From an uncultured Lachnospiraceae bacterium (lineage in GTDB: Bacteria; Bacillota; Clostridia; Lachnospirales; Lachnospiraceae): DNA of 64,000 nt. A program made the translations under genes and the position numbers. This document shows, piece after piece, positions 38,820 to 48,600 of this stretch (position 1 is its first letter; every line of letters begins with the position of its first letter). Location: the NCBI GenBank assembly GCA_946614165.1, contig CAMOGQ010000001.1, positions 52,503 to 116,502 of the forward strand, given 5' to 3'. The notes under the pieces were generated by a model that saw nothing but the letters and a program-made list of their open reading frames with translations, was not told where the DNA came from and ran no database searches.

Positions 38820-40856
38820 ATGGCTGTAAAACGTAGACAAGCTTCAAGAAGCAATCCTCCCGTCAGAAGGAGAAGAAGAGCTTCCAGAAAAACAAAAAAA
38901 TTTACTGTAAAAATGCAGAAGAAGCTGCTGGTCTTCTTCACCATTATCTGTGCGGCATTTTTAGTCCTGATGGTCAGGTTGATCTCCATCACCAGGAACA
39001 ACGGGGCCGAATATTCCATGGCGGTCCTTTCCCAGCAGAGCTATGAAAACCAGACTCTTCCCTATAAGAGGGGCAAGATCACGGACGCAAACGGGACCAT
39101 CCTGGCCGACTCCACCATGGTCTACAACGTGATCATCGATTCCAAGGTTATCGGCGAACAGCCCTTTTACATGGAACCCACCCTGGCGGCAGCCGAATAC
39201 CTGGGCCTGGATAAGGAAAAGATCCGCACCTATGTGGAAGAACATCCCAATTCCCAGTATTACATAGCCAGAAAAAGGGTCCCCTATAAGGACAAGCTGG
39301 CCTACGACGACTGGGTCAGCAAGGGGATCGAGGAGGAGAACACCAAAAAGGGACTCCTGGAAGAAAACAAGTTCTACAACAACATCAAGGGGATCTGGTT
39401 CGAACAGAATTATATCAGGACCTATCCCAGCGGTTCCCTGGCCAGCGATGTGATCGGCTTTGCCAACAACAGCAACGTGGGAGCCTACGGACTGGAAGAA
39501 TATTACAACGATGTGCTCAACGGCGTGGAGGGCAGGACCTACGGCTATCTGGACGAAGCCAGGAACCTGGAAACCACCACCGTCGAAGCCAGGGACGGCG
39601 ACAACCTGGTCCTGACCCTGGACGGCAATCTTCAGGGCATCGTGATGAAGTACCTGGAAGCCTTCGGCGAGCAGTACAGGGACAACGACCATGAGGGGAA
39701 CGGAGCCAACAACATAGGCTGCATCATCATGGATGTGAACACCGCAGACGTCCTGGCCATGGGATCCTATCCCGGCTACGATCTGACGGATCCCTACGAT
39801 ACCGACAGACTGGTGGGCATGCCCAAGCTTTCCAAGATCGACGAAGCCACGGACGAATATCTGACAAAGGAAGAAGTGGATGCCTTTTCCGAAAAGGAAC
39901 AGACCCGCTACCTCAACGCCCTGTGGCGCAACTACTGCATTACGGACTACTACGAGCCCGGTTCCGTTATCAAGCCCTTTACCGTGGCAACGGGACTGGA
40001 GACCGGAACGGTCAGCCCGGACGACACCTTCGTATGTGAAGGCAGGCTGCATGTGGCGGACCAGTGGATCAAGTGCCACAACATTTACGGTGACGGCACC
40101 CTGACAGTGGCAGAGGCTGTGGAGCGTTCCTGCAACGTGGCCCTCATGTACATGGCCGAACAGATCGGCAACAAGCTCTTCTCCCAGTATCAGAAGACTT
40201 TTAACTTCGGTCTCAAGACCAACATCGATCTGGCGGGCGAAGCCAAGACGGACACCATGGTCCAGGCTCCCGATATGGGACCTGTCGATCTGGCCACCAA
40301 CTCCTTCGGGCAGAACTTCAACGTGACCATGATCCAGACCATCACAGGCTTCTGTTCCCTGGTCAACGGAGGAATCTATTACGAGCCCCATATCGTTTCC
40401 AAGATCACCAGCTCCAGCGGCGCCACGGTCCAGACCCGGCAGCCCAGGATCCTGAAGAGGACCGTCTCGGAAGAGACCTCCGAAATGCTCAGGGACTATA
40501 TGGTCCGGGTCGTGGAAGGAGCCAACGGCACCGGCCACTCCTCCAGGCCTGCCGGCTACAGGATCGGCGGCAAGACCGGCACGGCCGAGACCCTTCCCCG
40601 CGGAAACAACGAATATGTGACCTCGTTCCTGGGATTTGCCCCTGTGGACAATCCGCAGATCGCCATCTATGTGGTGGTGGACCGGCCCAACGTTGAGGAG
40701 CAGGATACCGCGAGATACGCCTGCGTGCTGGCAAAGGACATCCTGCAGGAGGCCCTGCCCTATCTCAACATCTATATGACGGAGGATCTGACCGACAGAG
40801 AAAAACAGGAACTCGAGGAAAAGGGCCTTCGCGATACCAACGGCCTGGGAGACTGA
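38820..40856 (+). CDS. Division-type class B penicillin-binding protein (FtsI/SpoVD-like)
   Basis: GKITDANGTILAD, EPGSVIKPFTVATGLE (SxxK), KTGTAET; no PASTA tail visible; start at ATG 38820. Confidence 0.92.
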   Translation: MAVKRRQASRSNPPVRRRRRASRKTKKFTVKMQKKLLVFFTIICAAFLVLMVRLISITRNNGAEYSMAVLSQQSYENQTLPYKRGKITDANGTILADSTMVYNVIIDSKVIGEQPFYMEPTLAAAEYLGLDKEKIRTYVEEHPNSQYYIARKRVPYKDKLAYDDWVSKGIEEENTKKGLLEENKFYNNIKGIWFEQNYIRTYPSGSLASDVIGFANNSNVGAYGLEEYYNDVLNGVEGRTYGYLDEARNLETTTVEARDGDNLVLTLDGNLQGIVMKYLEAFGEQYRDNDHEGNGANNIGCIIMDVNTADVLAMGSYPGYDLTDPYDTDRLVGMPKLSKIDEATDEYLTKEEVDAFSEKEQTRYLNALWRNYCITDYYEPGSVIKPFTVATGLETGTVSPDDTFVCEGRLHVADQWIKCHNIYGDGTLTVAEAVERSCNVALMYMAEQIGNKLFSQYQKTFNFGLKTNIDLAGEAKTDTMVQAPDMGPVDLATNSFGQNFNVTMIQTITGFCSLVNGGIYYEPHIVSKITSSSGATVQTRQPRILKRTVSEETSEMLRDYMVRVVEGANGTGHSSRPAGYRIGGKTGTAETLPRGNNEYVTSFLGFAPVDNPQIAIYVVVDRPNVEEQDTARYACVLAKDILQEALPYLNIYMTEDLTDREKQELEEKGLRDTNGLGD

Positions 40857-40898
40857 GCCCGGGCCCTTCAATAACTTTTGGAAGGACAATATCGATTT

Positions 40899-41879
40899 AT
40901 GTATAAAGAAGTAGATCTGTGGATTTTGATCATTCCCTTTCTGATCGCCTTTGCGGTCAGCCTTGTGTCCGGCAAATTCCTGATTCCCTTTCTCAGAAAG
41001 GTGAAGGCGGGACAGACGGAAAGAGAAGAGGGACTGGAATCCCATCAGAGCAAGAGCGGCACCCCCAATATGGGCGGTATCATGTTCCTTCTGGGAGCCG
41101 CCGCCGGCGCTGCATATTCGGCCTATACGGGAAGGATGGAAGTACTTCCAGTCCTGATCCTGACAGCGGCCTTCGGAGCAGTGGGATTTATCGATGACTT
41201 CATTAAAGTCGTCCTGAAGCGGTCCGACGGACTTAAGGCCTGGCAGAAGTTCCTGCTCCAGATCCTGGTGGCAGGCGCCTGGTGCTACTACACCGGATGG
41301 ATGCTGCAGATGCCCATGAGCCTGAAAATCCCCTTCATGCCCGGAAGCTTTCTGGACTTCGGCCTGGAAGGAAACGCGGCCGTCATGATCTTTATCGCGG
41401 TGGCCACCGCCAACGGAACCAACTTTACGGACGGCGTGGACGGCCTGGCCGGCTGCGTGACCGTAGCCACAGCCCTTTTCCTGACAGTGACCGCCTGCCT
41501 TACTTCCTCGGGCGTGGCCCCCATGGGAGCCGCCATGATCGGGGCTCTTCTGGGATTCCTGGTATACAACGCCTATCCCGCAAAGGTCTTCATGGGCGAT
41601 ACCGGATCCCTGGCACTGGGAGGCTTTGTGGTCGCCATGTGCTACAGCCTGCAGCTGCCCCTGCTGATCCCTGTCATCGGATTCATTTACATGATCGAAG
41701 TCATCTCGGTCATCCTTCAGGTGGGATACTTCAAGATCAGCCACGGAAAGAGGATCTTCAGAATGGCTCCCATCCACCATCATTTCGAGAAGGGCGGATG
41801 GTCAGAGGTAAGAGTAGTAGCTGTATTCACCGTTGTGACCGTTCTTCTGTGCGCGGTATCACTTCTGGGAATATGGTAA
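40899..41879 (+). CDS. mraY: Phospho-N-acetylmuramoyl-pentapeptide-transferase
   Basis: SGTPNMGGIMFLLG, GFIDDFIKV, NFTDGVDGLAG, MAPIHHHFEKGGW. Confidence 0.96.
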   Translation: MYKEVDLWILIIPFLIAFAVSLVSGKFLIPFLRKVKAGQTEREEGLESHQSKSGTPNMGGIMFLLGAAAGAAYSAYTGRMEVLPVLILTAAFGAVGFIDDFIKVVLKRSDGLKAWQKFLLQILVAGAWCYYTGWMLQMPMSLKIPFMPGSFLDFGLEGNAAVMIFIAVATANGTNFTDGVDGLAGCVTVATALFLTVTACLTSSGVAPMGAAMIGALLGFLVYNAYPAKVFMGDTGSLALGGFVVAMCYSLQLPLLIPVIGFIYMIEVISVILQVGYFKISHGKRIFRMAPIHHHFEKGGWSEVRVVAVFTVVTVLLCAVSLLGIW

Positions 41880-41904
41880 GGAGAGAGACAGGAAATAAAA
41901 ATAT

Positions 41905-43098
41905 ATGTCTATATTCTCACCCAAGAAAAGAAGAAGAGGCCTTGAAGCAGCCAGGGCCCGGGAGTGGATCCCTTTCAAGGACTACACACTCTTTTTCGTG
42001 ATCGCGGTCCTGCTGCTGTTCGGACTGGTCATGCTCTACTCCATCACCTCCTATCAGGGACAGGTGCTCTGGGGAGACCCGGCCTTTTACTTTAACAATC
42101 AGGCCAGATATACGGGCCTGGGCCTGATCATCATGTTCGTCGCGGCCTATTTTCCCTATGCGGTCACCAAACAGCTGGCGGTGCCGGTATACCTGGCATC
42201 CGTGATCTCGGTCCTGCTGACGCTGACGCCCCTGGGCTACAGCGCCAACGGCGCCACCAGATGGCTGGACTTCAAATACTTCAATGTACAGCCGGCAGAG
42301 ATCGTCAAGGTAGGCGTGATCTTCCTGACAGCCTCCATCATCGACAGGCTGGGCACCAGGGTCAACACCATCCGGGGCTTTATCATTCCCCTGATCCCTT
42401 CGGGCATCGCAGCTCTGATGATCTGGAGGATCACCAGAAACATGAGCTCCGCCATCATCGTAATGGCCATCGTCATGGGGATGCTCTTTGTGGCCTGTCC
42501 CTTCTATAAGCCCTTCATCGCAATGACTGCCATTGTCGGAGGGGCCGGCGGCTACTGGATCTATCATACGGTAGAGACGGCAAGGGAGTTCGGTGTGACG
42601 GCGGACTTCCGCGGAGAGAGAATCCTGGCCTGGCTGAACCCGCAGGCCTATGCGGACAACAAAGCCTACCAGACCCTGCAGGCCCTCTACGCCATAGGCT
42701 CGGGCGGCATCTTCGGAAAGGGCCTGGGTCAGTCCATGCAGAAGCTGGGACATGTCCCGGAGCTGCAGAACGATATGATTTTTTCCATCATCTGTGAAGA
42801 GCTGGGGCTCTTCGGAGCGATCGGCGTCATGATGATCTACCTCTTCCTGATCTGGCGTCTGGCGGTGATCGCAAGCAATACGGCGGATCTCTACGGAGCT
42901 CTGCTGGTCATAGGGGTCATGACCCATATCGCGGTCCAGGTCATTCTGAACATCGCGGTGGTGACAAATACAATTCCCAATACTGGCGTTACACTTCCCT
43001 TCATCAGTTACGGCGGTACTTCCATACTCCTGCTTCTGGCGGAGATCGGCGTCGTGATGAGTGTATCCAGAAAGCTGGGAATAAAGAAACCAGTTTAA
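41905..43098 (+). CDS. ftsW: SEDS-family peptidoglycan polymerase FtsW (SpoVE-like)
   Basis: NGATRWLDFKYFNVQPAEIVKV, NDMIFSIICEELGLFGA, NTIPNTGVTLPFISYGGTS. Confidence 0.92.
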   Translation: MSIFSPKKRRRGLEAARAREWIPFKDYTLFFVIAVLLLFGLVMLYSITSYQGQVLWGDPAFYFNNQARYTGLGLIIMFVAAYFPYAVTKQLAVPVYLASVISVLLTLTPLGYSANGATRWLDFKYFNVQPAEIVKVGVIFLTASIIDRLGTRVNTIRGFIIPLIPSGIAALMIWRITRNMSSAIIVMAIVMGMLFVACPFYKPFIAMTAIVGGAGGYWIYHTVETAREFGVTADFRGERILAWLNPQAYADNKAYQTLQALYAIGSGGIFGKGLGQSMQKLGHVPELQNDMIFSIICEELGLFGAIGVMMIYLFLIWRLAVIASNTADLYGALLVIGVMTHIAVQVILNIAVVTNTIPNTGVTLPFISYGGTSILLLLAEIGVVMSVSRKLGIKKPV

Positions 43099-43134
43099 AG
43101 GAAGGAAATCTTCGGAACACCGGAGGAACGGCAC

Positions 43135-43962
43135 ATGAAAGGCAACGGAAAAGACTACAGAACAAGAAAATATGCCATGAACGGAACTTCAGCTGCGGTT
43201 ACGGCAGCTGCAGGAAGGCTTCGGGCCCAGGAAGCGGCAGAGATCGTACCCCTGCTGACTCCCGTGAATCTGGTCCTGACCTTTGCCCTTGCCATCACGG
43301 TGATCGCCGCAGTCCTGATAACCTTCTTCAACGTGCATTCCGCCCACGTGATCGGCAACACGGTCTATACCAACGATGAGATGACGGAATACGTACAGAG
43401 AGGCGCTTTCGGAGAAAACACCTTCGCCCTTTCCCTTCTGTATCATGACCGCACCGTGGACGACCTGGCCTTTGTGGAATCCATCGACGTCCAGATGCTG
43501 AATCCCGTGGAGATCAACGTGGTGGTCAGGGAAAAGACTCTGACCGGCTATATCAACGCCGGAGACGGAAACATCTATGTGGACGAGGACGGCCGCGTGA
43601 TCGAGCGTTCCATGAAGACCATCTATGGCGTTCCCAGAATCGACGGCCTGGAAGTGGAAGAGGCTGTCAAGGGAGAGAAGGTGGTGGTGGACAATCCCTT
43701 CGGCCTGAACGCCGCGCTCCACGCCCTGCACACCATGAAAAAATATGACATCAGTGTCAGTAATCTCAGTACAGACCCTTCCGCCAGCGTTACCATCGAC
43801 CTGGGAGACATCGATGTGGTCCTGGGACAGGATGAGAATTATGACCTGAAACTGTCCAGACTTGCAGGACTTATGCCGGAATTGGAGGGCAGAAGCGGCG
43901 TCATTAATTTAATGACATACACGTCAGAAAAAAATATCATGATTTTGCAGAAAAAAAGATAA
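43135..43962 (+). CDS. ftsQ: Cell division protein FtsQ/DivIB
   Basis: TM then POTRA-like (FNVHSAHVIGNTVYTNDEM), PVEINVVVREKTLTGYI. Confidence 0.85.
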   Translation: MKGNGKDYRTRKYAMNGTSAAVTAAAGRLRAQEAAEIVPLLTPVNLVLTFALAITVIAAVLITFFNVHSAHVIGNTVYTNDEMTEYVQRGAFGENTFALSLLYHDRTVDDLAFVESIDVQMLNPVEINVVVREKTLTGYINAGDGNIYVDEDGRVIERSMKTIYGVPRIDGLEVEEAVKGEKVVVDNPFGLNAALHALHTMKKYDISVSNLSTDPSASVTIDLGDIDVVLGQDENYDLKLSRLAGLMPELEGRSGVINLMTYTSEKNIMILQKKR

Positions 43963-43971
43963 AAAAACTGA

Positions 43972-44000
43972 TTGATTTTTTGCAAATTGCTCTGTAATAT
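43972..44000 (+). promoter_or_regulatory. Predicted ftsZ promoter
   Basis: TTGATT - 17 bp - TAATAT. Confidence 0.5.
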
Positions 44001-44057
44001 TATTGTCGTTAGCAGTGATTTAACAAAATTGTAATTTTTTTAAAGGAGGAGCTTACC

Positions 44058-45194
44058 GTGCTTGAGATTAAGACGAACGAAGCTGAACCCGCTTGTAAGA
44101 TAAAAGTGGTTGGTGTTGGCGGTGCAGGAAACAATGCAGTCAACAGAATGGTTGATGTGGATGTAACGGATGTAGAGTTCATCGGAGTGAATACCGATGT
44201 ACAGGCACTTCATTACTGCAGAGCCCCCAAGCTGATCCAGATCGGCGAGAAGCTGACAAAGGGCCTTGGTGCCGGAGCCAATCCGGAAGTCGGTATGAAG
44301 GCAGCCGAGGAAACAGCGGATGAGATCGCTGAGGCAATCAAGGGCGCGGATATGGTATTCGTTACCTGCGGTATGGGCGGCGGAACCGGTACAGGTGCAG
44401 CTCCCGTTGTTGCCAAGCTGGCCAAGGATCAGGGTATCCTGACCGTCGGCGTTGTTACAAAGCCTTTCAGCTTTGAAGCAAGAAGCCGTATGACCAAGGC
44501 TCTTTCCGGTATTGAAAGAATTCAAGAGAACGTAGATACTCTGATCGTTATTCCAAACGACAAGCTTCTGCAGATCATGGACAGAAGGACCACTCTGCCC
44601 GAAGCTCTGAAGAAGGCTGACGAAGTCCTTCAGCAGGCAGTCCAGGGAATCACTGACCTGATCAATGTTCCCGCTATCATCAACCTTGACTTTGCGGATG
44701 TACAGACTGTCATGCGCAACAAGGGCATTGCCCATATCGGTATCGGCAGCGGCAAGGGCGAGACCAAGGCTCTGGATGCTGTCAAGATGGCAGTGGATTC
44801 TCCTCTGCTGGAGACATCTGTCAGCGGCGCTACCGATGTGATCGTCAACATTTCCGGCGATATCTCCCTGACCGATGCTTCCGAAGCTGTAGGCTATATC
44901 CAGGAGCAGGCAGGCGAAGACGTCAACATCATCTTCGGCGCAATGTATGATGAGAGCAACACAGACGGCTGCGATATCACTGTCATCGCTACCGGCATCG
45001 GCCAGAAGACCACCGATATCCCTGTATACAACGGAAGCAGCAGCCATGCAGGTCCGGCTCCCGCTCCCGCCAGAGGCGAGTATACCAATAAGAGCGCAAG
45101 ACCTTCTTCCCCTCAGCAGAGAAGGCCTCAGCCCAGGAGCAATTCCGGCCAGAGCCTGGAGATTCCTTCCTTCCTGAAGAACAACGGACGCTGA
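44058..45194 (+). CDS. ftsZ: Cell division protein FtsZ
   Basis: [30 protein letters not shown]-terminal peptide [11 protein letters not shown]. Confidence 0.98.
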   Translation: MLEIKTNEAEPACKIKVVGVGGAGNNAVNRMVDVDVTDVEFIGVNTDVQALHYCRAPKLIQIGEKLTKGLGAGANPEVGMKAAEETADEIAEAIKGADMVFVTCGMGGGTGTGAAPVVAKLAKDQGILTVGVVTKPFSFEARSRMTKALSGIERIQENVDTLIVIPNDKLLQIMDRRTTLPEALKKADEVLQQAVQGITDLINVPAIINLDFADVQTVMRNKGIAHIGIGSGKGETKALDAVKMAVDSPLLETSVSGATDVIVNISGDISLTDASEAVGYIQEQAGEDVNIIFGAMYDESNTDGCDITVIATGIGQKTTDIPVYNGSSSHAGPAPAPARGEYTNKSARPSSPQQRRPQPRSNSGQSLEIPSFLKNNGR

Positions 45195-45225
45195 TCACGG
45201 GTTCCCGAAAACAAGATGAAAAAGC

Positions 45226-45261
45226 AAAAGGCTTCGGACTTTAAGTCCGGAGCCTTTTTTT
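45226..45261 (+). terminator. Intrinsic terminator downstream of ftsZ
   Basis: AAAAGGCTTCGGACTT / AAGTCCGGAGCCTTTTTTT. Confidence 0.9.
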
Positions 45262-45388
45262 GGCTTTCCCGGGGGCGGAAAGGTCCCGAAAGGTCCCGGA
45301 AGGAAAAGAAGAGAGGATGCCGGGATTGACCGACCGGATTGAAGAACGGGGGCCTTGAAGACTTTTCGGCCTCCCTGCAGGGAATAGA

Positions 45389-45409
45389 TTGACTGACCAG
45401 GTCGGTCAA
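45389..45409. promoter_or_regulatory. TetR-operator-like palindrome upstream of the RND transporter
   Basis: TTGACTGACC-A-GGTCGGTCAA (9 of 10 arm positions paired); related half-site TTGACCGACC at 45326-45335. Confidence 0.5.
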
Positions 45410-45652
45410 AAATGCTGTTTTGGCGGAAAACAGACGGCATTTCGGCTGCAGAGGAGCTTTTTCCGAGGGTTTGGTCATTTTGCTAACGATTCCTGTTATT
45501 ATGTAATTCATTAATAATTTACAAATTATTTTCCACAACCCGATTGCATTATGCTAATTTTAACTGTTGTACGGTAATCATAATGCCGGCATAATGCCGT
45601 GCTTAATCCCTTTTTTACATTTCAGATCTTTTTAACACCGGAAAGAGAATTT

Positions 45653-48600
45653 ATGGAACGATTCAGCGTTAAAAAACCCTTTACCATCCTGGTGGCCGTC
45701 ATCTCGGTCATTGTCCTGGGCATTGTATCCTTTACAAAAATGCCCCTGGATCTGCTGCCGGAGCTGTCCCTTCCCTATCTGATGGTCATTACCACCTATC
45801 CGGGCGCCAGCCCCGAAAAGGTCCGCAAGGAGATCAGCGGACCCGTGGAGAATGCCCTTGGAACAGTTTCCAACGTGGAGAATGTCTATTCCGTCAGCTC
45901 CGAGAACTTTTCCATGGTCCAGCTGGAGTTCGTGGACGGAACCAACATGGATTCCGCCATGGTCAAGGTCTCCAGTGCCATCGACCAGCTGAACGGAAAC
46001 CTTCCCGAAACGGCTTCTACCCCCACCATCCTGGAGCTTTCCATGGATATGCTGGCCACGGCCTACGTGGGCATCGAGAGGGAAGACTATGATATTTATG
46101 AGATCTCGGACTACGTGGAAAGGTCCCTTCTCCCCTACATGGAGCGCCAGGAGGGCGTTGCCAGCGTTTCGGCCATAGGCCTGGTGGACAGGACCGTGGA
46201 GGTTAGGCTCAACAAGCAGAAGATCGACAGCCTGAACGACAGACTGCAGAAGGAAGCCCGGGATAAACTGAGCGATGCCGAAAAGCAGCTGGACGATGCC
46301 CTGGAACAGGTGGAGGATGGGCAGAAGCAGCTGGAAAGCCAGGAATCCTCCTTCGGATCCACCCTGGCCAAAGGCGTTTTCGGCGCTCTGGACGGACCGG
46401 TAAAAACCATCAGCTCCGCCATGAGGAGCGGGATCAATTCCCTGATCGACAGGGTGCTCTCCCTGCAGTCCTCCGCCGACGGGATCGGCGGCATGTCCGA
46501 TACCGCAAGGGAGGCGGCCGAAGATGCCAGGAAGGCCTTCGAGGAAGCCCAGAGCGATGTGCAGACTCTTACGGAAGCCGTACAGAAGGCCCAGGCCGAT
46601 TATGAAAAAGCCATGGAAGATCTGGCAAATGTATCCCAGGAAGCTGCCGGGGAAGCCCTTCCCGGCCTGCAGGAAGCTGCCGACCTGGCGGCCCAGGCCC
46701 TGCAGGAGGCCCAGAGCGATCTGACAGCGGCCAGGGCCAGGATGGAAGAGGCCGCCGCAAAAGTGGCCGAGACGGCCTCCCAGGCCGTTTCCACCATCGA
46801 TGCCGCCGGCATCCGGGAAGAGGTGGAAGGCATTGTGGCAGACCTCAGGGAGGCCGCCTCCGTTCTGGACGGGGGATCCCTTTCCAGCCTGATGAGCGCC
46901 GCCAACAAGCTGGGCTCCGTCATGCCCAGGATCCAGGCTCTGCTGAACCGGATCAGGGCCATGGACACGGGAAGCCAGATGGCTGACCCCATTTCCGCCG
47001 TGACCGCAGGTCTCTATGCCCTGGAGGGCTCCGTGGACAGGATCCCCTCCGTTCTGGATTCCCTGGAAGCGGTCTACGGAGGCCTGACCCAGGCCCAGCT
47101 GTCCGCTGCCGTAGGCTTTTCCACCGCCGCCAGCCAGCTTCTGGGGGCCCAGAGCCAGCTCAAGAGTGCCCAGACCCAGTTCGAGCAGACCAGGGAACAG
47201 GCCATGAACGCGGCCAACCTGGATGCTCTTTTATCCATGACCACCCTGTCCTCCATGATCTACGCCCAGAACTTCTCCATGCCGGCCGGCTATATCTCCG
47301 ATGCCAACGACAATTCCTGGCTTCTGAAGATCGGCGACGAGTTCGAATCCTCCGACGACATCGCCCAGGCTCTCCTGTGCGACATAGACGCCGTGGGGAC
47401 CGTGCGTCTTGACGACGTGGCGGATATCACCGTAACGGACAACGCCGGCAAGAGCTACGCCAGCCTCAACGGCAATCCGGCCATTCTCCTGGCCATTTAC
47501 AAGGGCTCTTCCTCCGGCACCAACGAGGTCTCCCGCAACATCGCGGCGGCCATGGCCGAGCTGGAAGAGAGGGACGAGGGCCTCCACATGGTCACCCTGA
47601 TGGACCAGGGCTCCTATATCTCCATCATCGTGGGGGACATCCTCAGGAGCATGGGCCTGGGCGCCCTGCTGGCCATCCTGATCCTGGCCCTTTTCCTCAA
47701 GGACGTCAGACCGACCCTGGTGGTGGGCATTTCCATCCCTCTGTCTGTCATGTGCGCCCTTCTGCTCATGTATTTCAGCGGCCTCTCCCTCAACATCATG
47801 ACCCTGTCGGGCCTGTCCCTGGGCATAGGCATGCTGGTGGACAACTCCATCGTCGTCATGGAGAACATCTTCAGACTGCGGGGCAGGGGCCTTGCTGCAC
47901 CCAGGGCGGCGGTCCAGGGCGCCAGGCAGGTCAGCGGCTCCATCATAGCCTCTACCCTGACCACGGTCTGCGTCTTCGCTCCCATGGTCTTTACCAAGGG
48001 CACGGTAAGGTCCCTTCTGGTCCCCCTGGCCCTGTCCATTTCCTTCTGCCTGCTGGCTTCCCTGATCGTGGCCATGTCCGTGGTTCCCGCCGCGGGCTCC
48101 ACCCTTCTGAGGAACACGGCTCCCAAGAAGAACAGGATCATGGAAAAGATCCAGGCAGCCTATGCGGAGAGCCTGCGCTGGTGCCTGTCCCATAAGCTGG
48201 TTCCCCTGGCCGTGGCGGCCCTGCTGCTGGCCGTATGCATCGCCCGCCTTGTCAGCACCGGCATCGTGGTCCTGCCCGAAATGAACGGCGACGACATCCA
48301 GGTCAGCATCCAGACCCCGGAGGGACTTGAAAGAGAAGAGTCCTACGCCAGGGTCGACCAGGTCATGGAAGCCGTGAAGGGCGTGGACGGCGTAGGCGAC
48401 GTGGGCATCATGGACTCCGGATCCACCGTGGGCCTTCTGGGCTCCTTCGGCGGAAGCTCCGACAGCTACGGAGGGTATCTGTGCTATGTAAGGCCTGTAG
48501 AGGGCGCCGCCTTTTCCGGCGACATGGACAGGATCTGCGCCGACATAGAGCAGGCGGTCTCCGGGATCGACGCCGAGATCACGGTCTCCAACGGAGGCGG

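Noticed and set aside
38961-41783. 940-aa minus-strand ORF antisense to PBP/mraY
   Set aside because: No recognisable domain; spans two confident sense genes and their junction.
45278-45297. Tandem GAAAGGTCCC x2 after the ftsZ terminator
   Set aside because: Only two 10-bp units in a GC-rich spacer; too little to support a functional repeat or CRISPR call.
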